Source: Acidimicrobiaceae bacterium (GTDB lineage: Bacteria > Actinomycetota > Acidimicrobiia > Acidimicrobiales > RAAP-2). Taken from it: a stretch of DNA of 64,000 nucleotides. Both the position numbers and the translations under genes were made by a program. How positions within the stretch are numbered: position 1 is the first letter of the stretch; the number at the start of each line of letters is the position of its first letter. Positions 26,926-36,535 of the stretch are shown here, one piece after another. The notes below the pieces were generated by a model. That model saw nothing but the letters and a program-made list of their open reading frames with translations. It was not told where the DNA came from and searched no databases. The stretch covers positions 117,936 to 181,935 of the forward strand of contig PMOI01000022.1 of NCBI GenBank assembly GCA_003162475.1, read 5' to 3'.

Positions 26926-28185
26926 TTACTCCTCCACCGCGCCCATGCCGAACTCGGCGCGCCAGCCCTGGGGCAGTAGCTCTTCGAGCAGGTCGTCCAC
27001 TGTCACTACGCCGATCATCTTGGCGTGCTCGCTATCGAGCACGGGCAGGACGGTCAGGTTGAAGTCGCTCATTTTTCTTGAGACCTGATGCAGATCCCAC
27101 TGGGGATGCACGTGTGCCAAATGGGTCCGGGCGACACTGAGCGCCAACTGGGTCGGCCGCGCGCGCACGAGCGGTGCAATGGACGCCGCGCCGATGGGTT
27201 GGCCACTGTCGTCCACGACGAAGACGGCCTGCAATGACTCCGCCGGGACACTGGATGTTCGAATAGCCTCGAGCGCGTCGGCGACGGTGGCCGTGGCGGG
27301 AATGGAGACGAAGTCGGGGTTCATCATGCCGCCCGCCGTGTCGGCGTTGTAGGAGAGGAGCTGGCGAACCTTGGCCTGCTGTTCGCTCGGCAACAACTCG
27401 AGGATCGGCAGACGGCGCTCTTGGTCGATCTCCGTGATGAGGTCGGCCGCGTTGTCGGGTTCCATTCGTGAGAGCAACCGCGCGGCTTCGGCGTCGCTGC
27501 GCGACTCCAGGAACTCCAACTGGTGGGTGGTGTCGAGCTCTTCGAAGACGTCGGCCTCGAGTTCTCGGTCGAGTCCTACCGCTTCGATGATCTCCTCACC
27601 TTCTTCGTGGCTGGCCTGTTCGACGAGGTCGGCGATCTGGGCGGGGTGGAGTTTGGCGAGTTTGCGATACGGGATGCGAAGGCGCGCCGTGGGGACGTGC
27701 GAAACGAAGGGTTCGATGGAGGCGAAGTCGACGATGGAGTCGGCTTGCACGTGTGAACCAATCTTGTGACCGAGTACCCGGCGCCAGAAAGAACGGCGTC
27801 CCGGGTCGACGCCCACGACTTCCCAACGACCATCGATCTCAGCGATCTCTATCTCGTTGGCGATGATGATGCGTCCTCGCACCAAGTTGATGAGGTGGCG
27901 CGCGAGCAGGTCCTCCGCGAGCAAGAGCTCGCCGGGTCGACGCTCAAAACGGCGAAGGTCGACTCGTCGACCCTCGAAGGTCATGCGGCCCTGAGCGAGA
28001 CCGCCGATCTTCTTAATCGAGACGAAGAGGTCGCGTCCTTCGATGCGAATGACGGCGCCAACGATCGGCGGGTGCGCGTCGTCACCGAGACGCGCGACCA
28101 GGTCTTGGACGCGTCCGATTCTGTCGCCGTCGGAGTCGAAGATCGGACGGTGCAGGAAGGTCGAGAGGTGCAGAATTTCGTTCAT
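26926..28185 (-). CDS. PRC-barrel / MgtE-N / CBS protein (soluble)
   Basis: 419 residues, no membrane helices. Residues about 1-160 look like two PRC-barrel-type units (LHRPIFDSDGDRIGRVQDLVARLG; and IANEIEIAEIDGRWEVVGVDPG). About 170-285 are MgtE-N superhelix (LAKLHPAQIADLVEQASHEEGEEIIEAVG, then FEELDTTHQLEFLESRSDAEAARLLSRMEPDNAADLITEI). About 290-410 are two CBS motifs (MMNPDFVSIPATATVADALEAI; VLDSEHAKMIGVVTVDDLLEELLPQ). In MgtE these parts sense Mg2+ and gate the channel; here they are separate from any channel. It precedes the Nramp-related transporter, so it may gate it (inference). TAAGGGGG lies just upstream of its ribosome site, as in the transporter leader. Confidence 0.87.
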   Translation of the reverse strand: MNEILHLSTFLHRPIFDSDGDRIGRVQDLVARLGDDAHPPIVGAVIRIEGRDLFVSIKKIGGLAQGRMTFEGRRVDLRRFERRPGELLLAEDLLARHLINLVRGRIIIANEIEIAEIDGRWEVVGVDPGRRSFWRRVLGHKIGSHVQADSIVDFASIEPFVSHVPTARLRIPYRKLAKLHPAQIADLVEQASHEEGEEIIEAVGLDRELEADVFEELDTTHQLEFLESRSDAEAARLLSRMEPDNAADLITEIDQERRLPILELLPSEQQAKVRQLLSYNADTAGGMMNPDFVSIPATATVADALEAIRTSSVPAESLQAVFVVDDSGQPIGAASIAPLVRARPTQLALSVARTHLAHVHPQWDLHQVSRKMSDFNLTVLPVLDSEHAKMIGVVTVDDLLEELLPQGWRAEFGMGAVEE

Positions 28186-28286
28186 CAGATGCCTTTACAA
28201 CCCCCTTAGGCTACCGCCTCGAACGTGGTGACTCCACTGTCATTCGGTGAACGTCGCGCGAACGGAGCGCAACGCGGATCGAGTTC

Positions 28287-29315
28287 TCAGCGGTTCGAGG
28301 GGACGAAGCGAGCGAGCACGTCGGCCACGTAGTCAACGTCGTCGTCGCTCACGCCCACGTGGGTGACGAAGCGTGCTCGCTTGGGTGCGACCGTTCCGCC
28401 GTCAACACCGAGTTGGGAGAGCTCTTCGACGATCTGACGGGCTTGAGGGTGATTGAACGAGACGATGTTCGTTCGGCACGTCGTGGGGTCGTAGTTCGAC
28501 TCGGGAAACGCGGCGGCGAAGAGTTCACCGAGCTGACGCGCGCGCACGTGATCGTCGCTCAGTCGCTCCACCATGGTGTCGAGAGCCACGAGGCCCGCCG
28601 CCGCCAAAAATCCGGCTTGGCGCATCGCGCCACCGAGGCGCTTGCGCTCCACGCGCGCACGTTCCATCAATGACGCCGGTCCCGCGAGAAGTGAACCCAC
28701 GGGCGCGCAGAGTCCCTTCGACAGACACGTCATCACGGTCGTGGCGGGTGCCGCGTACTGCGCGGCGCTCGTGCCCGTCGCGACGACGGCGTTGAAAAGT
28801 CGAGCGCCGTCGAGGTGCAGCGCTCGCTCGCCAATCGCTCCCGCGAGGCGACGCAGATCGTCGACGTCCCAGGGCGTTCCTCCCGAGAGCATGTGCGTGT
28901 TCTCGACCGTGACCATCGCGACGTGGGGCTGATGATCGCCTTCTGCGTCGATCAACTCGAGCACGTCGGCGAGTTCGAGGATGCCCGTCGAGTCGTCAAC
29001 GGTGGCGAACTGCACCGAAGAGTTGCGCGCCGCGGCGCCCATTTCGAAGCTCACGAGGTGTTGAGAACGTCCCGCGACGATAACGTCGCCGGGCTGAGCC
29101 AGCACGCGCAGCGCGATCTGATTGGCCATCACGCCCGAGACGACGAAGAGCGCGGCTTCCTTGTCGACCAACTCGGCGAAACGTCGTTCGAGTTCGTTGA
29201 TCGTGGGGTCTTCGCTGTAGCCGTCGTCGCCGACGACGGCATTCGCCATGGCGTCGCGCATCGCGGGCGTTGGCTGGGTCACCGTGTCACTTCGTAGGTC
29301 TACTCGACGAGTCAT
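28287..29315 (-). CDS. ltaE: Low-specificity L-threonine aldolase
   Basis: 342 residues, usual length. It begins [33 protein letters not shown], the family's opening. The PLP lysine is in [18 protein letters not shown] near residue 200, with [13 protein letters not shown] before it and [19 protein letters not shown] after. It cleaves L-threonine and L-allo-threonine to glycine and acetaldehyde, reversibly. Divergent from the thioesterase gene with about 30 bases between starts, so their promoters overlap. Confidence 0.94.
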   Translation of the reverse strand: MTRRVDLRSDTVTQPTPAMRDAMANAVVGDDGYSEDPTINELERRFAELVDKEAALFVVSGVMANQIALRVLAQPGDVIVAGRSQHLVSFEMGAAARNSSVQFATVDDSTGILELADVLELIDAEGDHQPHVAMVTVENTHMLSGGTPWDVDDLRRLAGAIGERALHLDGARLFNAVVATGTSAAQYAAPATTVMTCLSKGLCAPVGSLLAGPASLMERARVERKRLGGAMRQAGFLAAAGLVALDTMVERLSDDHVRARQLGELFAAAFPESNYDPTTCRTNIVSFNHPQARQIVEELSQLGVDGGTVAPKRARFVTHVGVSDDDVDYVADVLARFVPSNR

Positions 29316-29347
29316 AGAGAAAGGCTACCGGCTCATAAACTGCTCCT

Positions 29348-29761
29348 ATGAGCGACAACTTATTCGACAAGGATTCACTTCGTCCCAACGTGAACGATCA
29401 ACTCGGCGTCGAAGTCGTGCTCGTGACGCCCGAGAAAGTGGTCCTTCGCGTCGAGGTCGGACCCAAGGTTCACCAACCGTACGGCATCTTGCACGGCGGC
29501 GTGTCGGCGTTACTCGCCGAGGGCGCGGCGTCGATCGGCGGCGCCGTCAGTGTTGGTCCAGATCAGATCGTCGTCGGCACCGAACTCAACTGCTCACACC
29601 TTCGCGCCATGAGTTCGGGCATGCTCACCGCGACCGCGACGCCCTTTCGAAAGGGTCGCAGCGTCCACGTCTGGGGCATTGAGCTGCGCGACGACGAAGA
29701 TCGACTGATTTGCGTCGCGCGCTGTACTTTGCAGGTATTGCCAGCACCCTCGCCCAACTAG
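29348..29761 (+). CDS. Hotdog-fold (PaaI/DHNA-CoA type) thioesterase
   Basis: 137 residues with the hotdog core: VHQPYGILHGGVSALLAEGAASIGG near 47-70, in which H-GG and the central helix carry the active-site Glu/Ser, and VGTELNCSHLRAMSSGMLTATATPFRKGRSVHVWGIEL. This HGG-type sequence matches the PaaI/EntH/MenI (DHNA-CoA) group; acyl-CoA or acyl-ACP substrate is not decidable. It lies 49 bases before fabH on the same strand and may be co-transcribed. Confidence 0.88.
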   Translation: MSDNLFDKDSLRPNVNDQLGVEVVLVTPEKVVLRVEVGPKVHQPYGILHGGVSALLAEGAASIGGAVSVGPDQIVVGTELNCSHLRAMSSGMLTATATPFRKGRSVHVWGIELRDDEDRLICVARCTLQVLPAPSPN

Positions 29762-29810
29762 ACCCACCCCCTAGACTGGGTGGATGACTGGCCAACGAAA
29801 GGGCTGAGAC

Positions 29811-30734
29811 ATGGGTGCTCGTTTTATTGGTTGGGGTACGGGCGTACCAGACCGAATCGTCACCAACGACGAACTCTCTTTGACGCTCGACACGAACGAC
29901 GCGTGGATCACCGAGCGTACGGGCATCAAAGAGCGCCGCATCGGTGGCACGGCGAAGAGCCTCGGCGTCATCGCCGGTAACCGCGCCCTCGAAGACGCTG
30001 GCGTCGAACCCGAGAACATCGACTTCTTGATCCTCGCCACCACCACGCCCGATCGCATCGCGCCCGCGACGGCAGTGTTGATCGCGCACGAGATGGGACT
30101 GAGTTGCCCGGCCATGGACTTGAACGCGGCCTGCAGCGGTTTCATGTATGCCGTTCGAACCGCGTACGGACTCCTCGAGACCGGTAACAAGCGCGTGCTC
30201 GTCATCGGCTCGGAGAACCTGTCGCGCTGGGTCGACTGGAGTGACCGCAACATGGCGGTACTGCTCGCCGACGGCGCGGGCGCGACCGTGCTCGAGTACG
30301 ACCCCACCGAAAACGACCTCCTGTCGTTCTCACTTGGCGCCGAAGGCGCTGACGCCGACCTTCTCACCTGTGAACACGAGGGTTTCTTCCAGATGGACGG
30401 TGCCGAGGTCTTTCGCCGCGCGGTTCGCGTGGTGGTCGACTCGGCCGAAAAGGCGATGGCCATGGCGGGCATCACCTCGGACGATCTCAGTCTCGTCATC
30501 CCCCACCAGGCCAACATCCGCATCATTCAAGCGGCCTGCCAACGTCTCAACGTCGAGATGGACCGCGCCGTCGTCGTCCTCGACCGCTACGGCAACACGT
30601 CGAGTGCTTCCATCCCTCTCGCCTTCTTCGACGCACGAGAGAACGACCGCGTCCACAAGGGTGACTACGCACTGCTGACGGGCTTTGGTGCCGGGATGAC
30701 TTGGGCCTCAGCCGTCGTTCGGTGGTCCAAGTGA
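29811..30734 (+). CDS. fabH: 3-oxoacyl-ACP synthase III
   Basis: 307 residues. The Cys-His-Asn triad is complete: MDLNAACSGFMYAV (Cys near 110), VIPHQANIRII (His near 235) and YGNTSSASIPLAF (Asn near 265). The N-terminus MGARFIGWGTGVPDRIVTNDEL and ERTGIKERRI are standard. It condenses an acyl-CoA starter with malonyl-ACP. Neither fabD, acpP nor fabF is beside it, so a role in a special lipid or a spare FabH is possible. It overlaps the next gene by four bases (GTGA). Confidence 0.94.
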   Translation: MGARFIGWGTGVPDRIVTNDELSLTLDTNDAWITERTGIKERRIGGTAKSLGVIAGNRALEDAGVEPENIDFLILATTTPDRIAPATAVLIAHEMGLSCPAMDLNAACSGFMYAVRTAYGLLETGNKRVLVIGSENLSRWVDWSDRNMAVLLADGAGATVLEYDPTENDLLSFSLGAEGADADLLTCEHEGFFQMDGAEVFRRAVRVVVDSAEKAMAMAGITSDDLSLVIPHQANIRIIQAACQRLNVEMDRAVVVLDRYGNTSSASIPLAFFDARENDRVHKGDYALLTGFGAGMTWASAVVRWSK

Positions 30735-31573
30735 GCGGCCCGTCACTCGTCATCTTGGCCGCCGGTCGCGCGCGACGCTACGGCGGCGTGAAGCAACTCG
30801 CGCCCGTTGGTCTGCACGGCGAGGGCGTCATTGACCTCATCGCCTCGGACGCGTACGCCGCGGGCTTCGACGACATCGTCATCGTCATCAACCCCGACAC
30901 CGGTCCCGAGATCCAAGAGCACGTCGCGAAGTACTGGCCCAAGGGTCGACGCGTGTCCTTCACGCACCAGACCCAACTTCGCGGCACCGTCAGCGCCGTC
31001 CTTGCCGCCGAGGACAGCCTCGATCTGACGCAACCATTTGGTGTCTCGAACGCAGACGACCTCTACGGTCGTGAGTCGTTTCTTCACTTAGGTCAGCACC
31101 TCACCACGAGTGCCAACAACTGTCTCGTCGGATTCGAACTCGAGCGCGCACTCGTGGGCGAACTGCCCGTCTCTCGTGGAACGTGTGTCGTCGTGAACGG
31201 TCACTTGACCGAGATCGTGGAACGTCGAAACGTGTCGGCCACGCTCGACGGCTACTTCGCCGACGACGGACTAGAGCCGGCGATTCTGCATCCTCAGACC
31301 ACCGTTTCAATGAACCTGTGGGGCTTTCAGCCGGGAATAGTCCCTCTAATGCATAAGTCCCTCGAGCAGCACGACTTCGAGGAGGAGAAGGAGATCCAAC
31401 TCTCCACCTTCGTCGGGCAAATTCTTCACCGAACGCCACTGCGCTTTGACGTCATCACCACGAAGTCACGCTGCATTGGTGTGACCCACGCGGACGATCT
31501 GCCTCTTGCGCAGATCCTCGTACGTGAAGAGATCGAAGCCGGCGATCGTCCTGAGTTCGCTTTCGTTAATTAG
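30731..31573 (+). CDS. NTP-transferase domain protein
   Basis: About 280 residues from GTG 30731, whose start overlaps the fabH stop. The N-terminal loop LVILAAGRARRYGGVKQLAPVG is the nucleotide-binding signature of sugar-phosphate nucleotidyltransferases, with FGVSNADDLYGRESF as the metal-binding acidic motif near residue 100. The C-terminal half (GFQPGIVPLMHKSLEQHDFEEEKEIQLSTFVGQ) is typical of a small group of stand-alone NTP-transferases with unknown substrate. It has no left-handed helix domain, so it is not GlgC- or GlmU-like. Coupling to FabH is unusual. Confidence 0.83.
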   Translation: MSGPSLVILAAGRARRYGGVKQLAPVGLHGEGVIDLIASDAYAAGFDDIVIVINPDTGPEIQEHVAKYWPKGRRVSFTHQTQLRGTVSAVLAAEDSLDLTQPFGVSNADDLYGRESFLHLGQHLTTSANNCLVGFELERALVGELPVSRGTCVVVNGHLTEIVERRNVSATLDGYFADDGLEPAILHPQTTVSMNLWGFQPGIVPLMHKSLEQHDFEEEKEIQLSTFVGQILHRTPLRFDVITTKSRCIGVTHADDLPLAQILVREEIEAGDRPEFAFVN

Positions 31574-31695
31574 TCAACACAAGATCTTCTTTACCGGCAG
31601 TGGTGATGACTCCTCTGCTCATGACCTGGATCCCTGTCAACGGCGCCTGTCGTCTACTCACCACTAGATAACTCGGTGACGTTTGTTGGTGGGGC

Positions 31696-34600
31696 TCAGC
31701 GCCAGTCGCGCGAGGGTGCGACCGACCCCAAGGTGAGCGGCTCGACGTACTCGGCGGTGAGCGTCACGATCCCCTGGCCGCGCTCGAGCGAACCTCGTAT
31801 CACCAACGCCGGCTTGTGACTCGCCACACTGCCCCACCGGGCCCACGCGCCCTTGGAGAAGATCACGTTCACGTGACCGGTCTCGTCTTCGAGGTTGACG
31901 AAGACCGCGCCGTTCGCCGTCTCGGGTTGTTGACGGTGCGTCACGACACCGGCCACCATCACGCGACCGCTCTCCACCGCGAAGAGCGCGCTCGCGCGCG
32001 TGACGCCGCGTTCGTTAAGTGACGGGCGCACGAGTTCCATGGCCGTCGCTTCGGTCGTGAGACCCATCGACCAGAGATCGTCGGCAACGCGCTCCATCTC
32101 GCTCACCGTTGGCAGTGGCGGCGCGACGAGTCCCGTCACCACACCGGGTAGCCGGTCGGGCAGCGACTGCGCCGCGGCGCCAGCCGACCAGGTCAGCGCG
32201 CGTCGGCTCGGACCAAAGGCGTCGAGAGCGCCCGTGGCGGCGAGTGCTTCGAGGTGATGCTGTTGGAGACCGGCACGACGAACGAGATCAGTGCTGCTCT
32301 GCCAGGGCGCGCCCGCCACTACGCGTTCAGCGAGTTCGCTCCCAATCGATCGAACGTCACCGAGACCGAGGCGCACGAGGGGGCACTCGGGATCCCCCTC
32401 TAACGTGGCCCCCACGCCCGAGACGTTCACGTCGGGACGCAACACGTGAACGCCGTGGCGTTTCGCGTCGGCGACGAGGCTCTGCGTCGACCAAAAGCCC
32501 ATGGGCTGGGCGTTCAGCAACGAAATGAGAAACGCGGCCGGGTAGTGCACCTTGATCCACGCCGAGCAGTAGACGAGATGGGCGAAAGAGACCGAGTGCG
32601 ACTCGGGAAAGCCGAAGTTCGCGAAGGCCGCCAGCGCGTCGAAGAGTTGATCGGCCGCGGCCCCGCTGATGCCGTTCTCCTTCATGCCGGCGTAGAAGCG
32701 GCTCTTCAGTTTCAACATGCGCAGTTCGGAACGCTTGGCGGCCATGGCTTGGCGCAGCTCGTCGGCCTCGGCCGGCGAGAAGCCCGCCACGGCGACGGCC
32801 ATCTCCATCAGCTGTTCTTGAAAGAGCGGCACGCCGAGCGTGCGGTGAAGAATCGGCTCGAGTCGGGGGTGTAGGTAGGTCACCGGCTCGTCGCCGCGAC
32901 GCCGACGGATGTAGGGGTTCACCGCGTGACCTTGGATGGGGCCGGGGCGAATGAGGGCCACCTCAATGACGAGGTCGTAGAAGCAGCGCGGCTGCACGCG
33001 GGGCAACGTCGCCATCTGCGCGCGCGACTCCACCTGAAAGACCCCGACGGTGTCGGCCTCGCAGAGCAGGTCGTAGACCGCGTCGTCTTGCGGAAGCGTC
33101 GCGAGATCGAGCGCGACCCCATGAAAGGCCTCGACGGCGTCCACCGCGCGGTGCAGCGCTTCGAGCATGCCCAGTCCGAGGAGGTCGAACTTCACCAGAC
33201 CGATCGCCGCGCAGTCGTCCTTGTCCCACTGCAGCACACTGCGTCCGGGCATGCGCCCCCACTCGACGGGACAGACCTCGAGCACCGGTCGATCACAGAG
33301 CACCATGCCCGCCGAGTGAATGCCGAGGTGACGCGGCCGGTCCAAGAGTTCACTGGCCATCGTGAGGAGAAGTTCGGGCACCTCGGCGTCGGTCGCGCTC
33401 ATGGTCGCTCGATTGACGTGGTCGCGAAAGAAGTTCGCCTCTTCTTCGCTGTGACCGAGGGCCCTCGCCACGTCGCGCAGCGCCGAGCGCGACCGGTACG
33501 TGATCACGGCAGCCACCTGGGCGGCGTGGTGACGTCCGTAGCGCGTGAAGACGTACTGAATCACTTCTTCGCGCCGACCCGACTCGATGTCGACGTCGAT
33601 GTCGGGAGGGCCGTCGCGCGCCGGCGAAAGGAAACGCTCGAAGAACAAGTTGAGCGCGACGGCGTCGGCGTTGGTGATGCCGAGCGAGTAACACACCGCC
33701 GAGTTCGCGGCCGAACCTCGCCCCTGACAGTAGATGTTGTTCGTGCGACAGAACTCGGTGATGTCCCAGACGGTGAGAAAGTAACCAGCGAACCCGAGCG
33801 TCTTGATGACGCCGAGCTCGTGATCGATCTGACGCCACGCGCCCTCGACGCGCTCGGCGTCGCGCGACCCGTAGCGACGCGTGGCACCCACGGCGACGAT
33901 CTCTTCGAGGTAGCTCTGTTCGTCGTGTCCCTCAGGGGTCACGAACGCGGGCAGATTCGGTGCCACGAGGCGTAGGTCGAAGGCCAGTTCACTCACAAGC
34001 TCACCGGCCCGGTCGACGACCCCGGGCCAGCGCGCGAAACGGCGACGCTGCTCGGCGTCGCTTCGAAGGTGCGCGAGCGGTGAGGCGCTCAGCCAACCCT
34101 CCATCTCTTCGAGACTCTTGCGCGCACGGATCGCCGAGAGCACGTTGGCCCGCGGGAAGTCGCGTGGCGTGGCGTAGTGCACGTTGTTCGTCGCGACGAG
34201 CGCGACGTCGGCACGCACCGCGAGTTCGGCCAGGACGTCGTTGCGCGCGACGTCGTCGGGCGCGCCGTGATCCCAGATCTCGACGGCCACGTTCTCACGC
34301 CCGAAGCGCTCGATGAGTCGTGAGAGGGAGCGCTGCGCCGCGCGCGGACCCTCGTCCATCAACGCGCGTGTCAGGGGCCCCTTGCGACACCCCGTCAACA
34401 CCAGCCACTCGTGCGCCGCGTCCGCGACGTCGTCGAGCGTGAAACGCGGCGCCCCCTTCTCACCACGCTCGAGGTGCGCGAGCGCGAGCATCCGCGAAAG
34501 GCGTGCGTAACCCGCGGGCGAACGGGCCAAGAGCACGAGGTGCTCGCCCGACGGGTCCGGCACGCCCACGCGATCGTCGTTGCCGTCGAGCGTGATCTCA

Positions 34601-34797
34601 CTGCCGAAGACGCTCGCGAGACCGAGTGCGCGCGCCGCTTCCGAAAAACGCACCACGCCGTAGAGTCCGTCGTGATCGCACAGGGCGAGACCCGACAGTC
34701 CGAGACGGGTGGCTTCGACGACCAACTCTTCGGGGTCGCTCGCGCCGTCTAAGAAGCTAAAGCCCGAGTGTGCGTGCAGTTCTCCGTAGGTCGCCAT
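31696..34797 (-). CDS. dnaE2: Error-prone DNA polymerase DnaE2
   Basis: 1033 residues, family-typical for DnaE2 and shorter than replicative DnaE1. The PHP domain starts ATYGELHAHSGFSFLDGAS. The palm carries PPDIDVDIESGRREEVIQYV with the catalytic aspartates, preceded by CQGRGSAANSAVCYSLGI; fingers and tail follow, with an OB-type C-terminal (GRVMVAGVVTHRQQPETANGAVFVNLED). DnaE2 replaces the replicase at lesions in the SOS mutasome. Its start shares a base with the imuB stop (TGATG), so the three mutasome genes are translationally coupled. SOS control comes from the LexA box at the head of the operon. Confidence 0.96.
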   Translation of the reverse strand: MATYGELHAHSGFSFLDGASDPEELVVEATRLGLSGLALCDHDGLYGVVRFSEAARALGLASVFGSEITLDGNDDRVGVPDPSGEHLVLLARSPAGYARLSRMLALAHLERGEKGAPRFTLDDVADAAHEWLVLTGCRKGPLTRALMDEGPRAAQRSLSRLIERFGRENVAVEIWDHGAPDDVARNDVLAELAVRADVALVATNNVHYATPRDFPRANVLSAIRARKSLEEMEGWLSASPLAHLRSDAEQRRRFARWPGVVDRAGELVSELAFDLRLVAPNLPAFVTPEGHDEQSYLEEIVAVGATRRYGSRDAERVEGAWRQIDHELGVIKTLGFAGYFLTVWDITEFCRTNNIYCQGRGSAANSAVCYSLGITNADAVALNLFFERFLSPARDGPPDIDVDIESGRREEVIQYVFTRYGRHHAAQVAAVITYRSRSALRDVARALGHSEEEANFFRDHVNRATMSATDAEVPELLLTMASELLDRPRHLGIHSAGMVLCDRPVLEVCPVEWGRMPGRSVLQWDKDDCAAIGLVKFDLLGLGMLEALHRAVDAVEAFHGVALDLATLPQDDAVYDLLCEADTVGVFQVESRAQMATLPRVQPRCFYDLVIEVALIRPGPIQGHAVNPYIRRRRGDEPVTYLHPRLEPILHRTLGVPLFQEQLMEMAVAVAGFSPAEADELRQAMAAKRSELRMLKLKSRFYAGMKENGISGAAADQLFDALAAFANFGFPESHSVSFAHLVYCSAWIKVHYPAAFLISLLNAQPMGFWSTQSLVADAKRHGVHVLRPDVNVSGVGATLEGDPECPLVRLGLGDVRSIGSELAERVVAGAPWQSSTDLVRRAGLQQHHLEALAATGALDAFGPSRRALTWSAGAAAQSLPDRLPGVVTGLVAPPLPTVSEMERVADDLWSMGLTTEATAMELVRPSLNERGVTRASALFAVESGRVMVAGVVTHRQQPETANGAVFVNLEDETGHVNVIFSKGAWARWGSVASHKPALVIRGSLERGQGIVTLTAEYVEPLTLGSVAPSRDWR

Positions 34798-35876
34798 CAG
34801 TCATAGATTCCAACGAGCCACCACCGACTCGACTCCGCCACCACCAACAACGCCTCGCCACTCGCGAGCACCATCTGCAGGTGCGCGCGACGGCGGTGGC
34901 GCGACCACCAGCGCTCCACCAGCGGCCACGGTCCCGCGTACCAAATGATCTCGCGACGAAGAGGCGAGGAGAAGATCACGGCCGTGGGCTCCGAGCTCAG
35001 GGTGCCACGCGCACTCAACACCACGGGACGATTCGCCCCGTCGCGCAGTTGCAACGGCACCGGGTGGGCCAGCGTGGTCGCTGGCGACGGCGCCGCGAGT
35101 TGTCCGGGCCACGGCGCGAGGTCTCGCACGTTCGTCGGTGGTGAGCCCCAGGGCACGAGCGTGGCCCGATCCTCGGGTCCACGTCCACCGCGCAGGGCGG
35201 CCACCACGATGCCCTCCGCCCCGAGACGTCGACGCACGCGATGCGCGGCGGCGTCGGCCCGGTCATCGCCGGCCCCGCGCTGACCGAAGAAACCCTGTTG
35301 CTCCTCGAAGAGATCCTCCTCACCGCGTAACTGCGCGAGGCGCCGCGCGAGGCGCAGGTCGCGCTGACCCTCCATCTCGGAGAGTTCGCCGCACGCCACG
35401 CGGTGCAGCGCGAGCGCGTGTTTATTGAAACGCTCCGCCACGCGCGCGTGATCGAGATCGGCGAAGGCGCCCAGCGTGTGCAGTCCCAAACGCTGGCACG
35501 TGGTCGCGAGATCCTTACGCCCCAATACCTCGAGGGGCTGCGCGCGACGAAACGCGTCGTTCGTACCGCGCGGCACGATGAGTTCGCGGTGTGCCGCGAG
35601 TTCGGCGCAGAACAGCCCCTCGGCGACACCGAGCTTGGGCTCCACGCCCACGAGGTCGAGCACGTTCTGGCGCACCGCGCGAAGAACGGCGGCGTCGCCA
35701 CCGAAGAATCGGCTCGGCCCCCGTAACGGCAGTACGTAGAGACCGAGACGCACCACCTCGGTAAAGGGACAGAGCACGCTTAACGCGTCGAGCAACACGA
35801 GCGTGTCGCGCAGTGTCGAACCGTCGGGTTGTTCGAGCGAGAGCGGCTCCACCCAGATGGCGAGTAGCTGTTCCAT
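34797..35876 (-). CDS. imuB: Y-family polymerase homologue ImuB
   Basis: About 359 residues from MEQLLAIWVEPL; a longer in-frame start reaching 36005 would run into imuA. It is a Y-family remnant. The catalytic acidic residues are absent (AIWVEPLSLEQPDG where active enzymes have a D-x-D), as known for ImuB, which serves as an adaptor. Fingers and little-finger order is visible: KLGVAEGLFCAELA, LGLHTLGAFADLD, HRVRRRLGAEGIVVAAL. A DLAPWPGQL segment resembles the clamp-binding motif of mycobacterial ImuB. It would link DnaE2 to the sliding clamp and ImuA. Shorter than the mycobacterial protein. Overlaps both neighbours by one base. Confidence 0.9.
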   Translation of the reverse strand: MEQLLAIWVEPLSLEQPDGSTLRDTLVLLDALSVLCPFTEVVRLGLYVLPLRGPSRFFGGDAAVLRAVRQNVLDLVGVEPKLGVAEGLFCAELAAHRELIVPRGTNDAFRRAQPLEVLGRKDLATTCQRLGLHTLGAFADLDHARVAERFNKHALALHRVACGELSEMEGQRDLRLARRLAQLRGEEDLFEEQQGFFGQRGAGDDRADAAAHRVRRRLGAEGIVVAALRGGRGPEDRATLVPWGSPPTNVRDLAPWPGQLAAPSPATTLAHPVPLQLRDGANRPVVLSARGTLSSEPTAVIFSSPLRREIIWYAGPWPLVERWWSRHRRRAHLQMVLASGEALLVVAESSRWWLVGIYD

Positions 35877-36535
35877 CAGCTCGCCTCCGCGCGTCCGCGA
35901 CGATTCGGTACCACTACCACGTGCTCGCCCCCACGGACCGCTTCGCCGCGACCACTCACGCGCACGGTGAGATAACGCGCGTCGAGTCGTGAGGAGGCGA
36001 CCCACTCGGCCTGGGTGACGCGAAAGGAGAGGTCGGCCGGTAGCGGCCAGGGAGCACGTGGCTCACTGAGCGCGATCAACACGGTGCCGCGTTCGCGCAC
36101 CCGGTCCATCAAGCGGCGCGCGGCGCCGTGGCCGGCGCGTGAGGGTGGTCGCACGAGTACGAGATCGACGCCGTCGAGGAGATCGGCCGCCGACTCGGCC
36201 CACGCTCCCCTCGGGCGTGGCACGAAGAGCACGCGACGTAGATCGACGCCGAGTTCGACCATCGCCATAACACCGGGGTCGTCCACGCCCACGACGGCTG
36301 CCCAGTGACCTTGCGTACTGGCCTCACTCAAGAGACTGAGGGCGAGACTCAATCCGCCCAGACCCACCGGTGCTTCGACCACCACCGTTGAACCACGTCG
36401 CAGTGACGCGTCGGGTACGAGCGCGCGCCACGGATCACCGAGGGGCAGCGTACGGCTCTTCGCCAGCGAGACGGGGCGCACGGCGGCGAGGAGTTCTGGG
36501 GAGAGGGGAGGTCGAGGTGGTGAAAAAGCGAACAT
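35876..36535 (-). CDS. imuA: RecA-like mutasome protein ImuA
   Basis: About 219 residues from ATG 36535 (MFAFSPPRPPL). RecA/SulA-like fold with a degenerate ATP site: ASLRRGSTVVVEAPVGLGGLSLALSLL stands where a Walker A should be, and the GKT is missing. HWAAVVGVDDPGVMAMVELGVDLRRVLFVPRPRGAW is the typical second block of actinobacterial ImuA'. ImuA' recruits ImuB and RecA in mutagenic repair. The start codon lies inside the LexA box and a TACTCT element lies about 13 bases upstream, so the transcript may be leaderless. A longer frame to 36583 is possible but would cross the operator. Confidence 0.83.
   Translation of the reverse strand: MFAFSPPRPPLSPELLAAVRPVSLAKSRTLPLGDPWRALVPDASLRRGSTVVVEAPVGLGGLSLALSLLSEASTQGHWAAVVGVDDPGVMAMVELGVDLRRVLFVPRPRGAWAESAADLLDGVDLVLVRPPSRAGHGAARRLMDRVRERGTVLIALSEPRAPWPLPADLSFRVTQAEWVASSRLDARYLTVRVSGRGEAVRGGEHVVVVPNRRGRAEAS

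Noticed and set aside
31599..31665. AGTGGTGA ... TCACCACT as a terminator between the nucleotidyltransferase gene and dnaE2
   Set aside because: The arms are exact but 51 bases apart, too distant for an intrinsic terminator.
32926..33975. 349-codon plus frame opposite dnaE2
   Set aside because: Shadow of dnaE2, rich in Arg/His/Asp/Val as expected of an antisense frame; no domain.
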